A stretch of DNA of 64,000 nucleotides from Pseudoscardovia radai (GTDB lineage: Bacteria; Actinomycetota; Actinomycetes; Actinomycetales; Bifidobacteriaceae), in the NCBI RefSeq assembly GCF_002259605.1, contig NZ_MWWR01000008.1, positions 1 to 64,000 of the forward strand, in the 5' to 3' direction. The notes beneath the pieces were generated by a model that searched no databases, was not told where the DNA came from, and saw only the letters and a list, made by a program, of their open reading frames with translations. Both the position numbers and the translations under genes were made by a program. Below, piece after piece: positions 8,887 to 16,981 of the stretch (its first letter is position 1; each line of letters begins with the position of its first letter).

Positions 8887-9710
8887 TGGAGATGACGACG
8901 ATGGAGAAGACGGAACACGATGCCCCCGGCACCCCCGACAGGGCGGCGATCCACGTGGGCGAGCCCGAGGGCGAGCCGCTGCTCGACGCGCAGGACCTCG
9001 TAGCCGGGTACCTTCCCGGCGTCAACATCCTCAACGGGGCCTCGCTGTCGCTGCACGACGGCGAGATCGTGGGCATCATCGGCCCCAACGGCGCGGGCAA
9101 ATCCACATTGCTCAAGGCGCTGTTCGGCCTCGTGCACATCCACTCCGGAAAGCTCCTGCTGCGCGGCGAGGACATCACCAACCTCCGCGCCGACAAGCTC
9201 GTCAGCCGCGGCGTGGGATTCGTGCCGCAGACCGAAAACGTGTTCCCGTCCCTCACGATCGAGGAGAACATGCGCATGGGCGGCTTCCAGGCGCCCAAGG
9301 CCTTCCGCGAGCGCTTCGACTACGTGGCGTCGATCTTCCCCGTGCTGGGGCAGCGGCGCAACCAGGTGGCAGGCTCCCTGTCGGGCGGCCAGCGGCAGAT
9401 GGTCGCCATGGGGCGGGCCCTCATGATGAAGCCGTCGGTGCTTCTGCTCGACGAGCCGTCCGCCGGCCTGTCCCCGATGCTGCAGGACGATACCTTCATC
9501 CGCGTGCGCACGGTGAACAAGGCGGGCGTGTCCGTCGTCATCGTGGAGCAGAACGCCCGGCGCTGCCTGCAGATCTGCGACAGGGGCTATGTGCTCGACC
9601 AGGGACGAAACGCCTATTCGGGCACGGGCCGGGACCTCATGACCGACCCGAAGGTCGTCTCCCTGTATCTGGGCAATCTCGAGGAGGAGGTGGAGAAGGA
9701 GGGGCGCTGA
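8886..9710 (+). CDS. livF: Branched-chain amino acid ABC transporter ATP-binding protein LivF
   Basis: 274 residues with Walker A GPNGAGKST (about residue 66), Q-loop FVPQTENVFPSLT, signature LSGGQRQMVAMGRAL, Walker B VLLLDEPSAGLSP and His-switch VEQNARRCL, all diagnostic for LivF. The start ATG 8886 overlaps the livG stop as TGATG. With LivG it forms the ATPase dimer that drives LivHM. The last gene of the operon; a strong hairpin follows, and livJ is separate downstream. Confidence 0.93.
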   Translation: MEMTTMEKTEHDAPGTPDRAAIHVGEPEGEPLLDAQDLVAGYLPGVNILNGASLSLHDGEIVGIIGPNGAGKSTLLKALFGLVHIHSGKLLLRGEDITNLRADKLVSRGVGFVPQTENVFPSLTIEENMRMGGFQAPKAFRERFDYVASIFPVLGQRRNQVAGSLSGGQRQMVAMGRALMMKPSVLLLDEPSAGLSPMLQDDTFIRVRTVNKAGVSVVIVEQNARRCLQICDRGYVLDQGRNAYSGTGRDLMTDPKVVSLYLGNLEEEVEKEGR

Positions 9711-9732
9711 GCCTCCGGAAACGATTCGCGAC

Positions 9733-9758
9733 GCCCGCCGCATGCGTATGCGGCGGGC
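9733..9758 (+). terminator. Hairpin terminator after livF
   Basis: Perfect 11-bp stem (GCCCGCCGCAT) with a four-base loop, followed by CTT. It separates livHMGF from livJ, so the binding-protein gene probably has its own promoter. The rest of the 317-base gap holds the GTTAC-type motif and the livJ leader; I see no other gene in it. Confidence 0.65.
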
Positions 9759-9801
9759 CTTCGGCATGCCTGAACATCGTTGGAATTCCTATGTTTCCGG
9801 C

Positions 9802-9840
9802 GTGTTTAACGGTGACATGACGCGGTTACACGCGCAACAC
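9802..9840 (+). promoter_or_regulatory. Candidate nitrogen-type operator upstream of livJ
   Basis: GTTTAAC (9804-9810), GTGAC (9812-9816) and GTTAC (9825-9829, followed after six bases by AACAC) cluster about 200 bases before livJ. They echo the GTTAC/GTAAC words upstream of livH and the PuuD-like gene. No regulator is encoded nearby. Confidence 0.3.
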
Positions 9841-10027
9841 ACGGAGGAATCGAAGCCCCCGTATCTTCACAATCAAGAACCGGGGCGACGAAGCACCGAC
9901 GCATCCGGTTCCTTCTACATCACGTGCCCGTCCACCCTGGCACAACCGGCCGCATGGCGGCGATGGACGGGACAGGGGGCCGCCTGCGCGATCCGCAGGC
10001 GGCGAGGACGGAAGAATGGTGATTCAT

Positions 10028-11293
10028 ATGGGACAGATCAGGAACAAGGCGAAGAAAATGGCCATGACCGCGACCGCGGCGGCCGTGGCGGCGGTTCTCG
10101 CGCTGGGCGGCTGCGGGTCGTCCTCCGGGACCTCGGGATCCGGTTCGTCGGCGGCTTCGGGCGGTTTCGTACTCGGCGCCCTCATGCCGCTGACCGGCTC
10201 GCTGGCGTATATGTCGGCGGCGGAGGTCGCGGCCGTGCAGCTGGCGATCGATGATATCAACGACGCCGGCGGCGTCAACGGGGCGGATGCCACTTTCTAC
10301 CAGGCCGACACCTCCGACGCCGACCACGCCGACCAGAACACGTCGGCCGCCGAGGACGTGCTGTCGCATAACCCGTCGGCCATCGTCGGCCCCGCCTCCA
10401 GCGCCGTCGTGCGCAACGTCTATCAGGAGATTACCGAGGCGCATGTGCCCATGACGTCCATGGGCTCGACATCCACCTCGTTCTCCGGCCTGAGCGACTA
10501 CTTCTTCCGCACCGTCCCGCCGGACACCGTACAGGGCACCGTGCTGGGCAACGTCATCGCGCAGGACGGCGTGCAGAACCTCGCCATCGCGGCGTTCAAC
10601 GACGAGTACGGCACCGGTCTGCGCGACCAGATCGCCAAGACGGCAGGCGACCAAGGCGTCAACATCGTGTACGGCGCGGACCAGGCCTTCGACCCGACGG
10701 AGACGAATTTCTCGTCCATCGTCACGGCCATCAAAGCCAGCGGCGCAGACGCCATCGCCATCGTCGCCTTCGACCAGACCGAGACGCTGATCCGCGAGCT
10801 CATCACGCAGGGCGTCGATACGACGCATCTGTATCTGGTCGATGGCAACACGTCCGATTACTCCAACGAGTTCGCCGCCGGGGCGCTGACCGGCTCCAAG
10901 GGCACCATCCCGGGCGCCCACGCCTCCGACGAGTTCCAGGGCAGGCTCCAGGGCGTCTCCAGCACGCAGATCGACGACTTCACCTACGCGGCCGAGACAT
11001 ACGACGCGGTGATCCTCGAGGCGCTCGCCGCCGAGAAGGGCAAGGCGAACGACGGCGAGACCGTGCAGGCCAACATGATGGCGGTCTCCGGCTCCACCGG
11101 TGGCGAGAAGTGCGAGAGCTACAAGGACTGCAAGGCGCTTCTCGACGGGGGCAAGGAGATCCAGTACTCCGGCCAGTGCGGCATCGGTCCGTGGAACGAC
11201 GACCATGACCCGAGCACCGCGAGCATCGGCATCTACGAGTACGACGGCAGCAACGTGCCGAAGTTCAGCACCTCCGAGCAGGGCAATGTCTGA
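10028..11293 (+). CDS. livJ: Branched-chain amino acid ABC transporter substrate-binding lipoprotein LivJ
   Basis: 421 residues from ATG 10028. The N-terminus is a lipoprotein signal (basic MGQIRNKAKK, hydrophobic core, LGGC lipobox), then a Ser/Gly linker and a periplasmic-binding type I domain starting FVLGALMPLTGSLAYM. It is the cell-surface receptor that delivers amino acids to LivHM. ATG 10016 is in frame four codons earlier, but GGAAG lies directly against it, whereas 10028 has workable spacing. Two large hairpins isolate the gene, consistent with a separate and higher expression level than the membrane subunits. Exact ligand not readable. Confidence 0.92.
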   Translation: MGQIRNKAKKMAMTATAAAVAAVLALGGCGSSSGTSGSGSSAASGGFVLGALMPLTGSLAYMSAAEVAAVQLAIDDINDAGGVNGADATFYQADTSDADHADQNTSAAEDVLSHNPSAIVGPASSAVVRNVYQEITEAHVPMTSMGSTSTSFSGLSDYFFRTVPPDTVQGTVLGNVIAQDGVQNLAIAAFNDEYGTGLRDQIAKTAGDQGVNIVYGADQAFDPTETNFSSIVTAIKASGADAIAIVAFDQTETLIRELITQGVDTTHLYLVDGNTSDYSNEFAAGALTGSKGTIPGAHASDEFQGRLQGVSSTQIDDFTYAAETYDAVILEALAAEKGKANDGETVQANMMAVSGSTGGEKCESYKDCKALLDGGKEIQYSGQCGIGPWNDDHDPSTASIGIYEYDGSNVPKFSTSEQGNV

Positions 11294-11325
11294 TCGGCGC
11301 TGAGCACAGCGCCCGGTAGGGCGGC

Positions 11326-11367
11326 GCGCAAGGGGCGCGGCGGGGAAACCCGTCGCGCCCCTTGCGC
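11326..11367 (+). terminator. Strong hairpin terminator after livJ
   Basis: 19-bp stem with one G-U pair and a GAAA tetraloop, 33 bases after the stop. A U-tract is lacking (GCTTCGG follows), but stem and loop are very stable. Confidence 0.7.
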
Positions 11368-11500
11368 GCTTCGGACGCCGGCTGCGGTCACGGAGCCGGC
11401 TGCGGCGCCGCACGCGGCGTGTCGCGCCCCGCCCATTATCACGAAACCGCCCAAAAAGAAAGGGTTGATTTTCCCCGGATCGTCCTTTAGAAAAGGGTCT

Positions 11501-11866
11501 GTGACGAAAATAACTGTGACGAACGATCCGCGCGGCGGCTCCGGCGTATCCCGTGAGCCGGACCGGGGCAGGGCGCCCCGCATGACGGTGGCCGACGCCC
11601 CGCTGGGCCGCGACATGCAGGTGGCGGCCATCGACCTCGACGGCAGGCACGCCTTCCGCCTTGCCGAGATCGGCATCCGGACGGGCATGAGGGTGCGCGT
11701 CATCCAGAAGGGCAATTTCGGAGGGCGCGTCGTGGCCATGGGCAGCCAGCGCATCGCCGTCGACGGCGCCACCGCGCGCGCCATCGTGCTGCGCGAACCG
11801 CCGCTTGACGATGGCGCCGAGCACGATGGCGCCACGGGACGACGCGAGGCAGGCCAGGACGCATGA
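11501..11866 (+). CDS. feoA: Ferrous iron transport accessory protein FeoA
   Basis: 121 residues from GTG 11501, preceded by AAAAGGG. The SH3-like FeoA core runs from about residue 33: LGRDMQVAAIDLDGRHAFRL, AEIGIRTGMRVRVI and GGRVVAMGSQRIAVDGATA. FeoA binds the cytoplasmic side of FeoB and supports Fe2+ uptake. The first 30 residues are polar and lack homology I recognise. The stop overlaps the feoB start by four bases (ATGA), so the two are translationally coupled. The A+T-rich stretch at 11440-11500 probably holds the promoter, but no clear -10/-35 pair stands out. Confidence 0.88.
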   Translation: MTKITVTNDPRGGSGVSREPDRGRAPRMTVADAPLGRDMQVAAIDLDGRHAFRLAEIGIRTGMRVRVIQKGNFGGRVVAMGSQRIAVDGATARAIVLREPPLDDGAEHDGATGRREAGQDA

Positions 11867-14214
11867 CGCGGGACAGGAGCAACGAGACGATGACCGAATC
11901 CACAACGACGCGGGAGCCGGGGGCTCAGGTCGACCCGACCGCGAGCAACGACCAGGGCGCGCCGTGCGGCCACGGGGCGACGGAATCGTGTTGCGCAGGC
12001 CATGACACGCAAGCCGGGCATGAAGCCCCGTGCCACGACCATACGGAGCAGGGGGGCGCCGGAGGTTCGCACGCCGGGCATGGCGGCGGATGCCACGGAG
12101 GCGGCGGGCATGCGCACCATCGCGGCATCGCGGCGCTGTTCGACTCCCATGACTCGACCATCGCCTTCGACGCCGGCGATGGCGAACGGCTCGCGGTCGC
12201 CGCGCCCGCGGCCCCGTCCGACACCGCCGACGGCGCCGGCGCCGCGACCGGCGCCGCGGAGCGCAGCGGCATGCCGCGCGTCGTGTTCATCGGCAACCCG
12301 AACGTGGGCAAGTCGTCTCTTTTCAACGCCATGCTCGGCATGCACGCGCGCGTCATGAACGCGCCCGGCACCACGGTGCTGCTCGAAAGCGGCACCTATT
12401 CTTACCGTCCGCACGGCAACCGTCAGCCCGCGCAGGACTGGAGCTTCGTCGACACGCCCGGCACCTATTCGCTGCTGCCCATGTCACCCGACGAGGAGGT
12501 GGCCGCCGAGGCCGTCATCGGGGCCAACGGCAACACGACACCCGACCTCGTCGTGGCCGTCATCGACGCCACGAACCTGCCGCGCTCCCTGTACTTCCTC
12601 GCGCAGGTGCTCGAACTGGGGCGCCCCACCGTCGTCGCCCTCACCATGGTCGACCTCGCCGCCAAGCAGGGCCTTGACGTGAATGCCGCCAGCCTGTCAC
12701 GGGCGCTCGACGGCGTGCCCGTCGTCGCCGTCGACGGGCGCGTGGGCACCGGATGCGCCGCACTCGCGGACGCCATCGGCCGCTCCTTCGACGGCACACC
12801 CGTGCCGCATGGCCTCGAGAATGCCGCGCCGCGGCCCGGCGTCACCATGAAGGACTGGGTGCAGTCGCGCTCCGACATCCGCTTCGAGTGGGCGTCGTCC
12901 GTTCTGACGCGCCTTGGCATCGGCTCGTCGGACGGCATGACGACGTCCGACCGCATCGACCGCGTGCTGCTGCACCCGGTCGGCGGCATCGCCGCGTTCC
13001 TCGCCGTCATGTTCATCGTGTTCCAGTGCACCACGTGGCTCGCCGGGCCCCTGCAGGACTGGTTCGACGTCACGGTGCGCGCCTGGCTCACCACGGGCAT
13101 CGACTGGCTGTTCGGCCTCGCCGGCCCCGCCGCGCTTGACGGCTGGTTCCGCTCGCTGATCGTCAACGGCCTGCTCGACGGCGTCATCACGGTGCTCACG
13201 TTCATCCCGCCCATGGGCATCATGTTCATCCTGCTGTCGCTGCTCGAGGACTGCGGCTACCTGGCGCGCGCCGCGTTCGTCATGGACCGCGCCATGCGCT
13301 CGCTGGGCCTCGACGGGCGCGCGTTCCTGCCGATCGTGGTCGGCTTCGGCTGCAACCTGCCGGGCCTGGCGGCCACGCGCACGCTGCCTGACTCGCGCCA
13401 GCGCGTGTTCGTGGGCATGCTCATCCCCTTCGCCTCGTGCTCGGCGCGCCTGAGCGTGTACCTTGTGCTCGCCTACGCGTTCTTCGAGCGGTACGCAGGC
13501 CTCGTGGTGTTCGGCATGTACGTCATGTCGATCCTCGTGATCCTGGGCATCGGCCTGCTGCTGCGCCGCACCATGTTCCGCAGCCTCGAGCCCGAGCCCT
13601 TCGCCATGAGCCTGCCGCCGTACCAGTGCCCGCGCGTCGTGGCGCTGTTGCGCAGCGTTTTCGGCCGCCTGTGGGCCTTCGTCAAAGGCGCCAGCTCCAT
13701 CATCATCTCCACCATCCTCGTGCTGTGGCTTCTGCAGGGAATCCCCGTGACGGCCGCCGCCGGAAGCTTCGGGCATGTGGAGAACGTACACGATTCCGCC
13801 TACGGGCGCCTGGCCGACGCCGTGGCCCCCGTGTTCACGCCCGCCGGTTTCGGCGACTGGCACGCCTCGGCCGCCCTCGTCACCGGCTTCGTGGCCAAGG
13901 AGGTGGTGGTCGGTGCGATGAGCCAGTCGTACAGCGTCGACGAGCCCGACGACGTCTCCGAGGCGGACCAGGGCAGGGGAGCGCTCGGCGAGGCGCTGCG
14001 CGAGGGCTTCGACGAGTCCTCCGGCGGCCACGGTCGCGCCGCGGCCATCGCCTTCCTCCTGTTCGTGCTCGCGTACACGCCGTGCCTCGCCACGGTGGCG
14101 GAGCTCAGACGCCAGTACGGAGGGCGGATCGCCGCGAAAACCGTGGGCATCGGCCTCGTGAGCGCGTATATCCTCGCGGTCGTCGCCTTCCAGCTGCTGC
14201 GCCTCGTGCTGTGA
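11863..14214 (+). CDS. feoB: Ferrous iron transporter FeoB with His/Cys-rich N-terminal extension
   Basis: 783 residues. The G domain begins at residue 144 with GNPNVGKSSLFNAM (G1), then NAPGTTV (G2), DTPGTYSLLPMSPDEE (G3) and LTMVDLA (G4, Thr where many FeoB have Asn). Membrane gates follow (FIPPMGIMFILLSLLEDCGYLARAAF, then FLPIVVGFGCNLPG, and FASCSARLSVYLVLAY with the conserved Cys). Unusual is the N-terminus: about 135 residues before G1, in which residues about 35-90 contain many His and Cys (GHGATESCCAGHDT, HDHTE, HAGHGGGCHGGGGHAHH), suggesting a metal-binding sensor or scavenger tail. The transporter moves Fe2+ across the plasma membrane. Confidence 0.93.
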   Translation: MTRDRSNETMTESTTTREPGAQVDPTASNDQGAPCGHGATESCCAGHDTQAGHEAPCHDHTEQGGAGGSHAGHGGGCHGGGGHAHHRGIAALFDSHDSTIAFDAGDGERLAVAAPAAPSDTADGAGAATGAAERSGMPRVVFIGNPNVGKSSLFNAMLGMHARVMNAPGTTVLLESGTYSYRPHGNRQPAQDWSFVDTPGTYSLLPMSPDEEVAAEAVIGANGNTTPDLVVAVIDATNLPRSLYFLAQVLELGRPTVVALTMVDLAAKQGLDVNAASLSRALDGVPVVAVDGRVGTGCAALADAIGRSFDGTPVPHGLENAAPRPGVTMKDWVQSRSDIRFEWASSVLTRLGIGSSDGMTTSDRIDRVLLHPVGGIAAFLAVMFIVFQCTTWLAGPLQDWFDVTVRAWLTTGIDWLFGLAGPAALDGWFRSLIVNGLLDGVITVLTFIPPMGIMFILLSLLEDCGYLARAAFVMDRAMRSLGLDGRAFLPIVVGFGCNLPGLAATRTLPDSRQRVFVGMLIPFASCSARLSVYLVLAYAFFERYAGLVVFGMYVMSILVILGIGLLLRRTMFRSLEPEPFAMSLPPYQCPRVVALLRSVFGRLWAFVKGASSIIISTILVLWLLQGIPVTAAAGSFGHVENVHDSAYGRLADAVAPVFTPAGFGDWHASAALVTGFVAKEVVVGAMSQSYSVDEPDDVSEADQGRGALGEALREGFDESSGGHGRAAAIAFLLFVLAYTPCLATVAELRRQYGGRIAAKTVGIGLVSAYILAVVAFQLLRLVL

Positions 14215-14292
14215 CGCGCCGCGCAGACCCAAGGCATATGAGACACCCGGGGCGGAAAAGAAAGCACCTGGGCGAACAAGGCATACGATGGC

Positions 14293-14319
14293 GCCGCCGG
14301 CCGACGACAGGCCGGCGGC
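14293..14319 (+). terminator. Hairpin between feoB and the FeoC-like gene
   Basis: Perfect 10-bp stem GCCGCCGGCC with a seven-base loop, 79 bases after the feoB stop. There is no U-tract; it may attenuate read-through or protect the feoAB mRNA 3' end. It also argues against the ATG at 14288 as the start of the next gene. Confidence 0.5.
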
Positions 14320-14335
14320 GGGACGGGAGACGGAT

Positions 14336-14635
14336 ATGGGACGATGGAGGACGACGCGCCGCGCGGAGGATGACGCGGCGGAACGCGGTGTCGCGGTGGG
14401 ACACACCGCCACCGTCATGGATTCGGTCGTCGAGCTGTGCGGGCGCGGCACGCCGCCCCTCGACATCGCGCGACGGCTCCGCCTGCCCGTGCCCTTCGTG
14501 CGGCAGATCATCGACGTCGCCGCGGCGCAGGGTCGCCTCGACATGCCCGAGTGGCGCGACGCCTGCGCTTCGGGCTCCTGCAGCCCCGACCCGCAGTCCC
14601 TCGTGTGCGCCGGATGCCCGTTCCGCCCTCGCTGA
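14336..14635 (+). CDS. FeoC-like winged-helix protein with four-cysteine cluster
   Basis: 99 residues from ATG 14336 (GGGAGA six bases upstream). The middle (SVVELCGRGTPPLDIARRLRLPVPFVRQIIDVAAAQGRL) reads as a small helix-turn-helix/winged helix. The C-terminus has the pattern CASGSC...CAGC, four cysteines that could hold a metal or Fe-S cluster. FeoC proteins have this design and sit with feoAB, where they are thought to regulate transcription or FeoB stability. ATG 14288 in the same frame would add 16 residues but lies before the hairpin. No nearer homologue is recognisable. Confidence 0.7.
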   Translation: MGRWRTTRRAEDDAAERGVAVGHTATVMDSVVELCGRGTPPLDIARRLRLPVPFVRQIIDVAAAQGRLDMPEWRDACASGSCSPDPQSLVCAGCPFRPR

Positions 14636-14706
14636 CGGTCACCGAGGCGTGGTAAGGTTCGAGCGCATCGAGAGGAAACAAGCATCGTCCATAGGAGGAC
14701 CAGGGG

Positions 14707-16857
14707 GTGTCGGTCAGCATGGCGTCGGTCAGCAGGATGTCAGGTAGCCCAATGCCTTCCGCCGGGGCGTCGCGCAACGGGACGCCCTTGAACGGGACGG
14801 CGCCCGCCGCGCGACGACGCAACGCGGGCGTCGACGGGCTCAAGGGCGTGGCCATCATCGCCATCGTGCTCTACCACCTGCAGGTGGTGGGCTTCGCCGG
14901 CGGATACCTCTTCGTCGACGTCTTCTTCGCCGTCTCCGGGTTCCTCACCGTCACCGGCCTGCTGCGCCACGCCGCCGACGGGTCCGCGCATCCCGTGCGC
15001 ACCTACTACCTGCGTCGCCTGCGCCGCCTGTACCCGACGCTTCTCGTCGTCACGCTCGCCACGGTGTTCGCCGCGTGGTTCCTGTGCCGCGCCGCCCTCG
15101 TCGGCATCGGCACGCAGGTCGCCGGCGCCCTGACCTTCACATACAACTGGGTGGCCCTCGCATCCGACGCCAGCTATTTCGCGAATCTCACGCCCGAACC
15201 GCTTCAGCACCTGTGGTTCGTCGCCCTGCTCGCCCAAGTGCTTCTCGTGGCCCCGCCCCTTGTGGCGCTGTTGCGCCGCATCGGCCGGCGCACCCCGAAA
15301 GCCCCGCCCGTCATCCTCGCCGCCCTCGCCCTGGCCTCCGCCCTCGCCATGGGCATCCTGTACGACCCGGCGAACCCCACGCGCGCCTATTTCGGCACCG
15401 ACACGCATTGCTTCGGCCTGCTCCTCGGCATGGCCTACGGCTGGTCCGTCGCCACACGCACCGGCCCCGCCCCGATCGCAGGAGCCGGCGCCGCATGGCC
15501 GGACCAGCGCCTGGTGCACGGCAGGGGAGCGGCACAGGCGCTCGCGGCGCTGGCGCTGCTCGGCCTTGTCATCGGCGCCGTCGCGGTGCGCGACACCGGC
15601 ATCGCCATGCGCGGGGGCCTCGTCCTCTCCGCGGTCCTCGCCGTCCTTGCGCTGCGCGGTTGCCTTGATGCCGACAGCACCGTCTCGCGAGCGCTGGGAA
15701 TCCGCCCCCTCGCGTTCCTCGGCCGCCATTCCTACGGCATCTACCTGTGGCATTACCCGGTTTTCGTCATCATCGCCTCGCGCATGCCGGGGCTTGACCT
15801 CGCGCATCCCGATGCGCGCGCCGCCGGCCTGTACGCCGGCACGCTCGCCCTGACGGCCGCTCTGTGCGCCGCCTCGCACCATCTTTTCGACCGCCCCGTC
15901 GCGCAGCGCGGGGGAGTGATCGGCGCCTTCTTCGCCCGCGACGTGTGGATCGGCCGCGGCGCGCAGGTGGCGCGCGCCTCCGCGGGACTGGGAATCGTGG
16001 TCTGCCTCGCGCTCGGCAGCGGCCTCGTGGTCTGGAACGCGCCATGCATGACGCCCACCCAGGCGATTCTCGAAGCCGACGAGATTCTGCAGACGCATGC
16101 CTCCACGATGTCCTCGGGCGTCAACGCCATGGGCGAGGCGCGGCGCTCCGCCAAGGACGCGCCGTCCTCGATCGCGGACGCCTTCGACGCGCAGATCGAT
16201 GCCGACGCCGCCACCGAGGCCCAGCGCCAGGCCGCCCTTGACGCGGCGAACGCCGAGCAGAACCAGCAGGCGCAGCAGAATCCGGCGCAGCAATCGTCGA
16301 CTGACGCCGCACCGGCGCCCCAGCAGGCCGCGGCGACCGCGGGCATGCCGACCGGTGCGCAGATGTCGATGATCGGCGACTCCGTCATGCTCAGCGCCAT
16401 GCCCTCGCTGATGGCATCCTTCCCGGGCGCGGATATCGACGCGGAGGTGTCCCGCCAGTTCGGAAAGGGGCCGATCCTCGCGCAGCAAGGCGTTGACAAC
16501 GGCACGCTGCGCCAATGGGTGGTCATCGGCCTGTCCACGAACGGAACGGTCAGCCAGGCGGAACTCGACAACCTCCTGCGCATCTGCGGCGGCTCGCGCG
16601 TCATCGTGCTCGTCACCGGCTACGCCGAGAGCCGTTCGTGGATCGACCCCGACAGGCAGATCCTGACCTCCTTCGCCGCCGCGCACCCCGACAACGTGGT
16701 GCTCGCCGACTGGTACGCCGCCATCTCGCCGCAGGCGGGGCTCTTGGTCGACGGCGTGCACCCGCAGGGCGCCGCGGGCGAGGACCTGTACGTGCAGACC
16801 ATCCGTGACAGCATCTCGGCATGGCTCGCCGCAGGTCACGCCGCGCCGGCGCAATGA
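14707..16857 (+). CDS. OafA-type membrane acyltransferase fused to SGNH hydrolase-like domain
   Basis: 716 residues. Residues about 40-420 are an acyltransferase-3 domain: GLKGVAIIAIVLYHL opening, FVDVFFAVSGFL, about ten membrane segments and a conserved LWHYPVF. A coiled Gln/Ala-rich linker (about 500-545) leads to an extracellular SGNH domain with MIGDSVMLSAMPSL (catalytic Ser block) and DGVHPQG (catalytic Asp-x-x-His). Such proteins O-acetylate peptidoglycan or other envelope glycans. The start GTG 14707 has AGGAGG nine bases upstream; ATG 14719 is a possible alternative. It stands alone between feo and pcrA. Confidence 0.87.
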   Translation: MSVSMASVSRMSGSPMPSAGASRNGTPLNGTAPAARRRNAGVDGLKGVAIIAIVLYHLQVVGFAGGYLFVDVFFAVSGFLTVTGLLRHAADGSAHPVRTYYLRRLRRLYPTLLVVTLATVFAAWFLCRAALVGIGTQVAGALTFTYNWVALASDASYFANLTPEPLQHLWFVALLAQVLLVAPPLVALLRRIGRRTPKAPPVILAALALASALAMGILYDPANPTRAYFGTDTHCFGLLLGMAYGWSVATRTGPAPIAGAGAAWPDQRLVHGRGAAQALAALALLGLVIGAVAVRDTGIAMRGGLVLSAVLAVLALRGCLDADSTVSRALGIRPLAFLGRHSYGIYLWHYPVFVIIASRMPGLDLAHPDARAAGLYAGTLALTAALCAASHHLFDRPVAQRGGVIGAFFARDVWIGRGAQVARASAGLGIVVCLALGSGLVVWNAPCMTPTQAILEADEILQTHASTMSSGVNAMGEARRSAKDAPSSIADAFDAQIDADAATEAQRQAALDAANAEQNQQAQQNPAQQSSTDAAPAPQQAAATAGMPTGAQMSMIGDSVMLSAMPSLMASFPGADIDAEVSRQFGKGPILAQQGVDNGTLRQWVVIGLSTNGTVSQAELDNLLRICGGSRVIVLVTGYAESRSWIDPDRQILTSFAAAHPDNVVLADWYAAISPQAGLLVDGVHPQGAAGEDLYVQTIRDSISAWLAAGHAAPAQ

Positions 16858-16981
16858 CGGGCGCTAGACTTGGTGTCTTGCTGTCGCCGCACGGCCCGCG
16901 CCGCACAGCAACAATCGCAACATCGCAACGCGCGCCCCGCGGTCGGCATGCCGCCGCGCGGCGCAGACCCGGAGGTGCCCC

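Noticed and set aside
12625-12660. Broken GTPase in FeoB because G4 is TMVD instead of NxxD
   Set aside because: Thr at this position is found in other actinobacterial FeoB proteins and all other G motifs are intact, so I do not call it defective.
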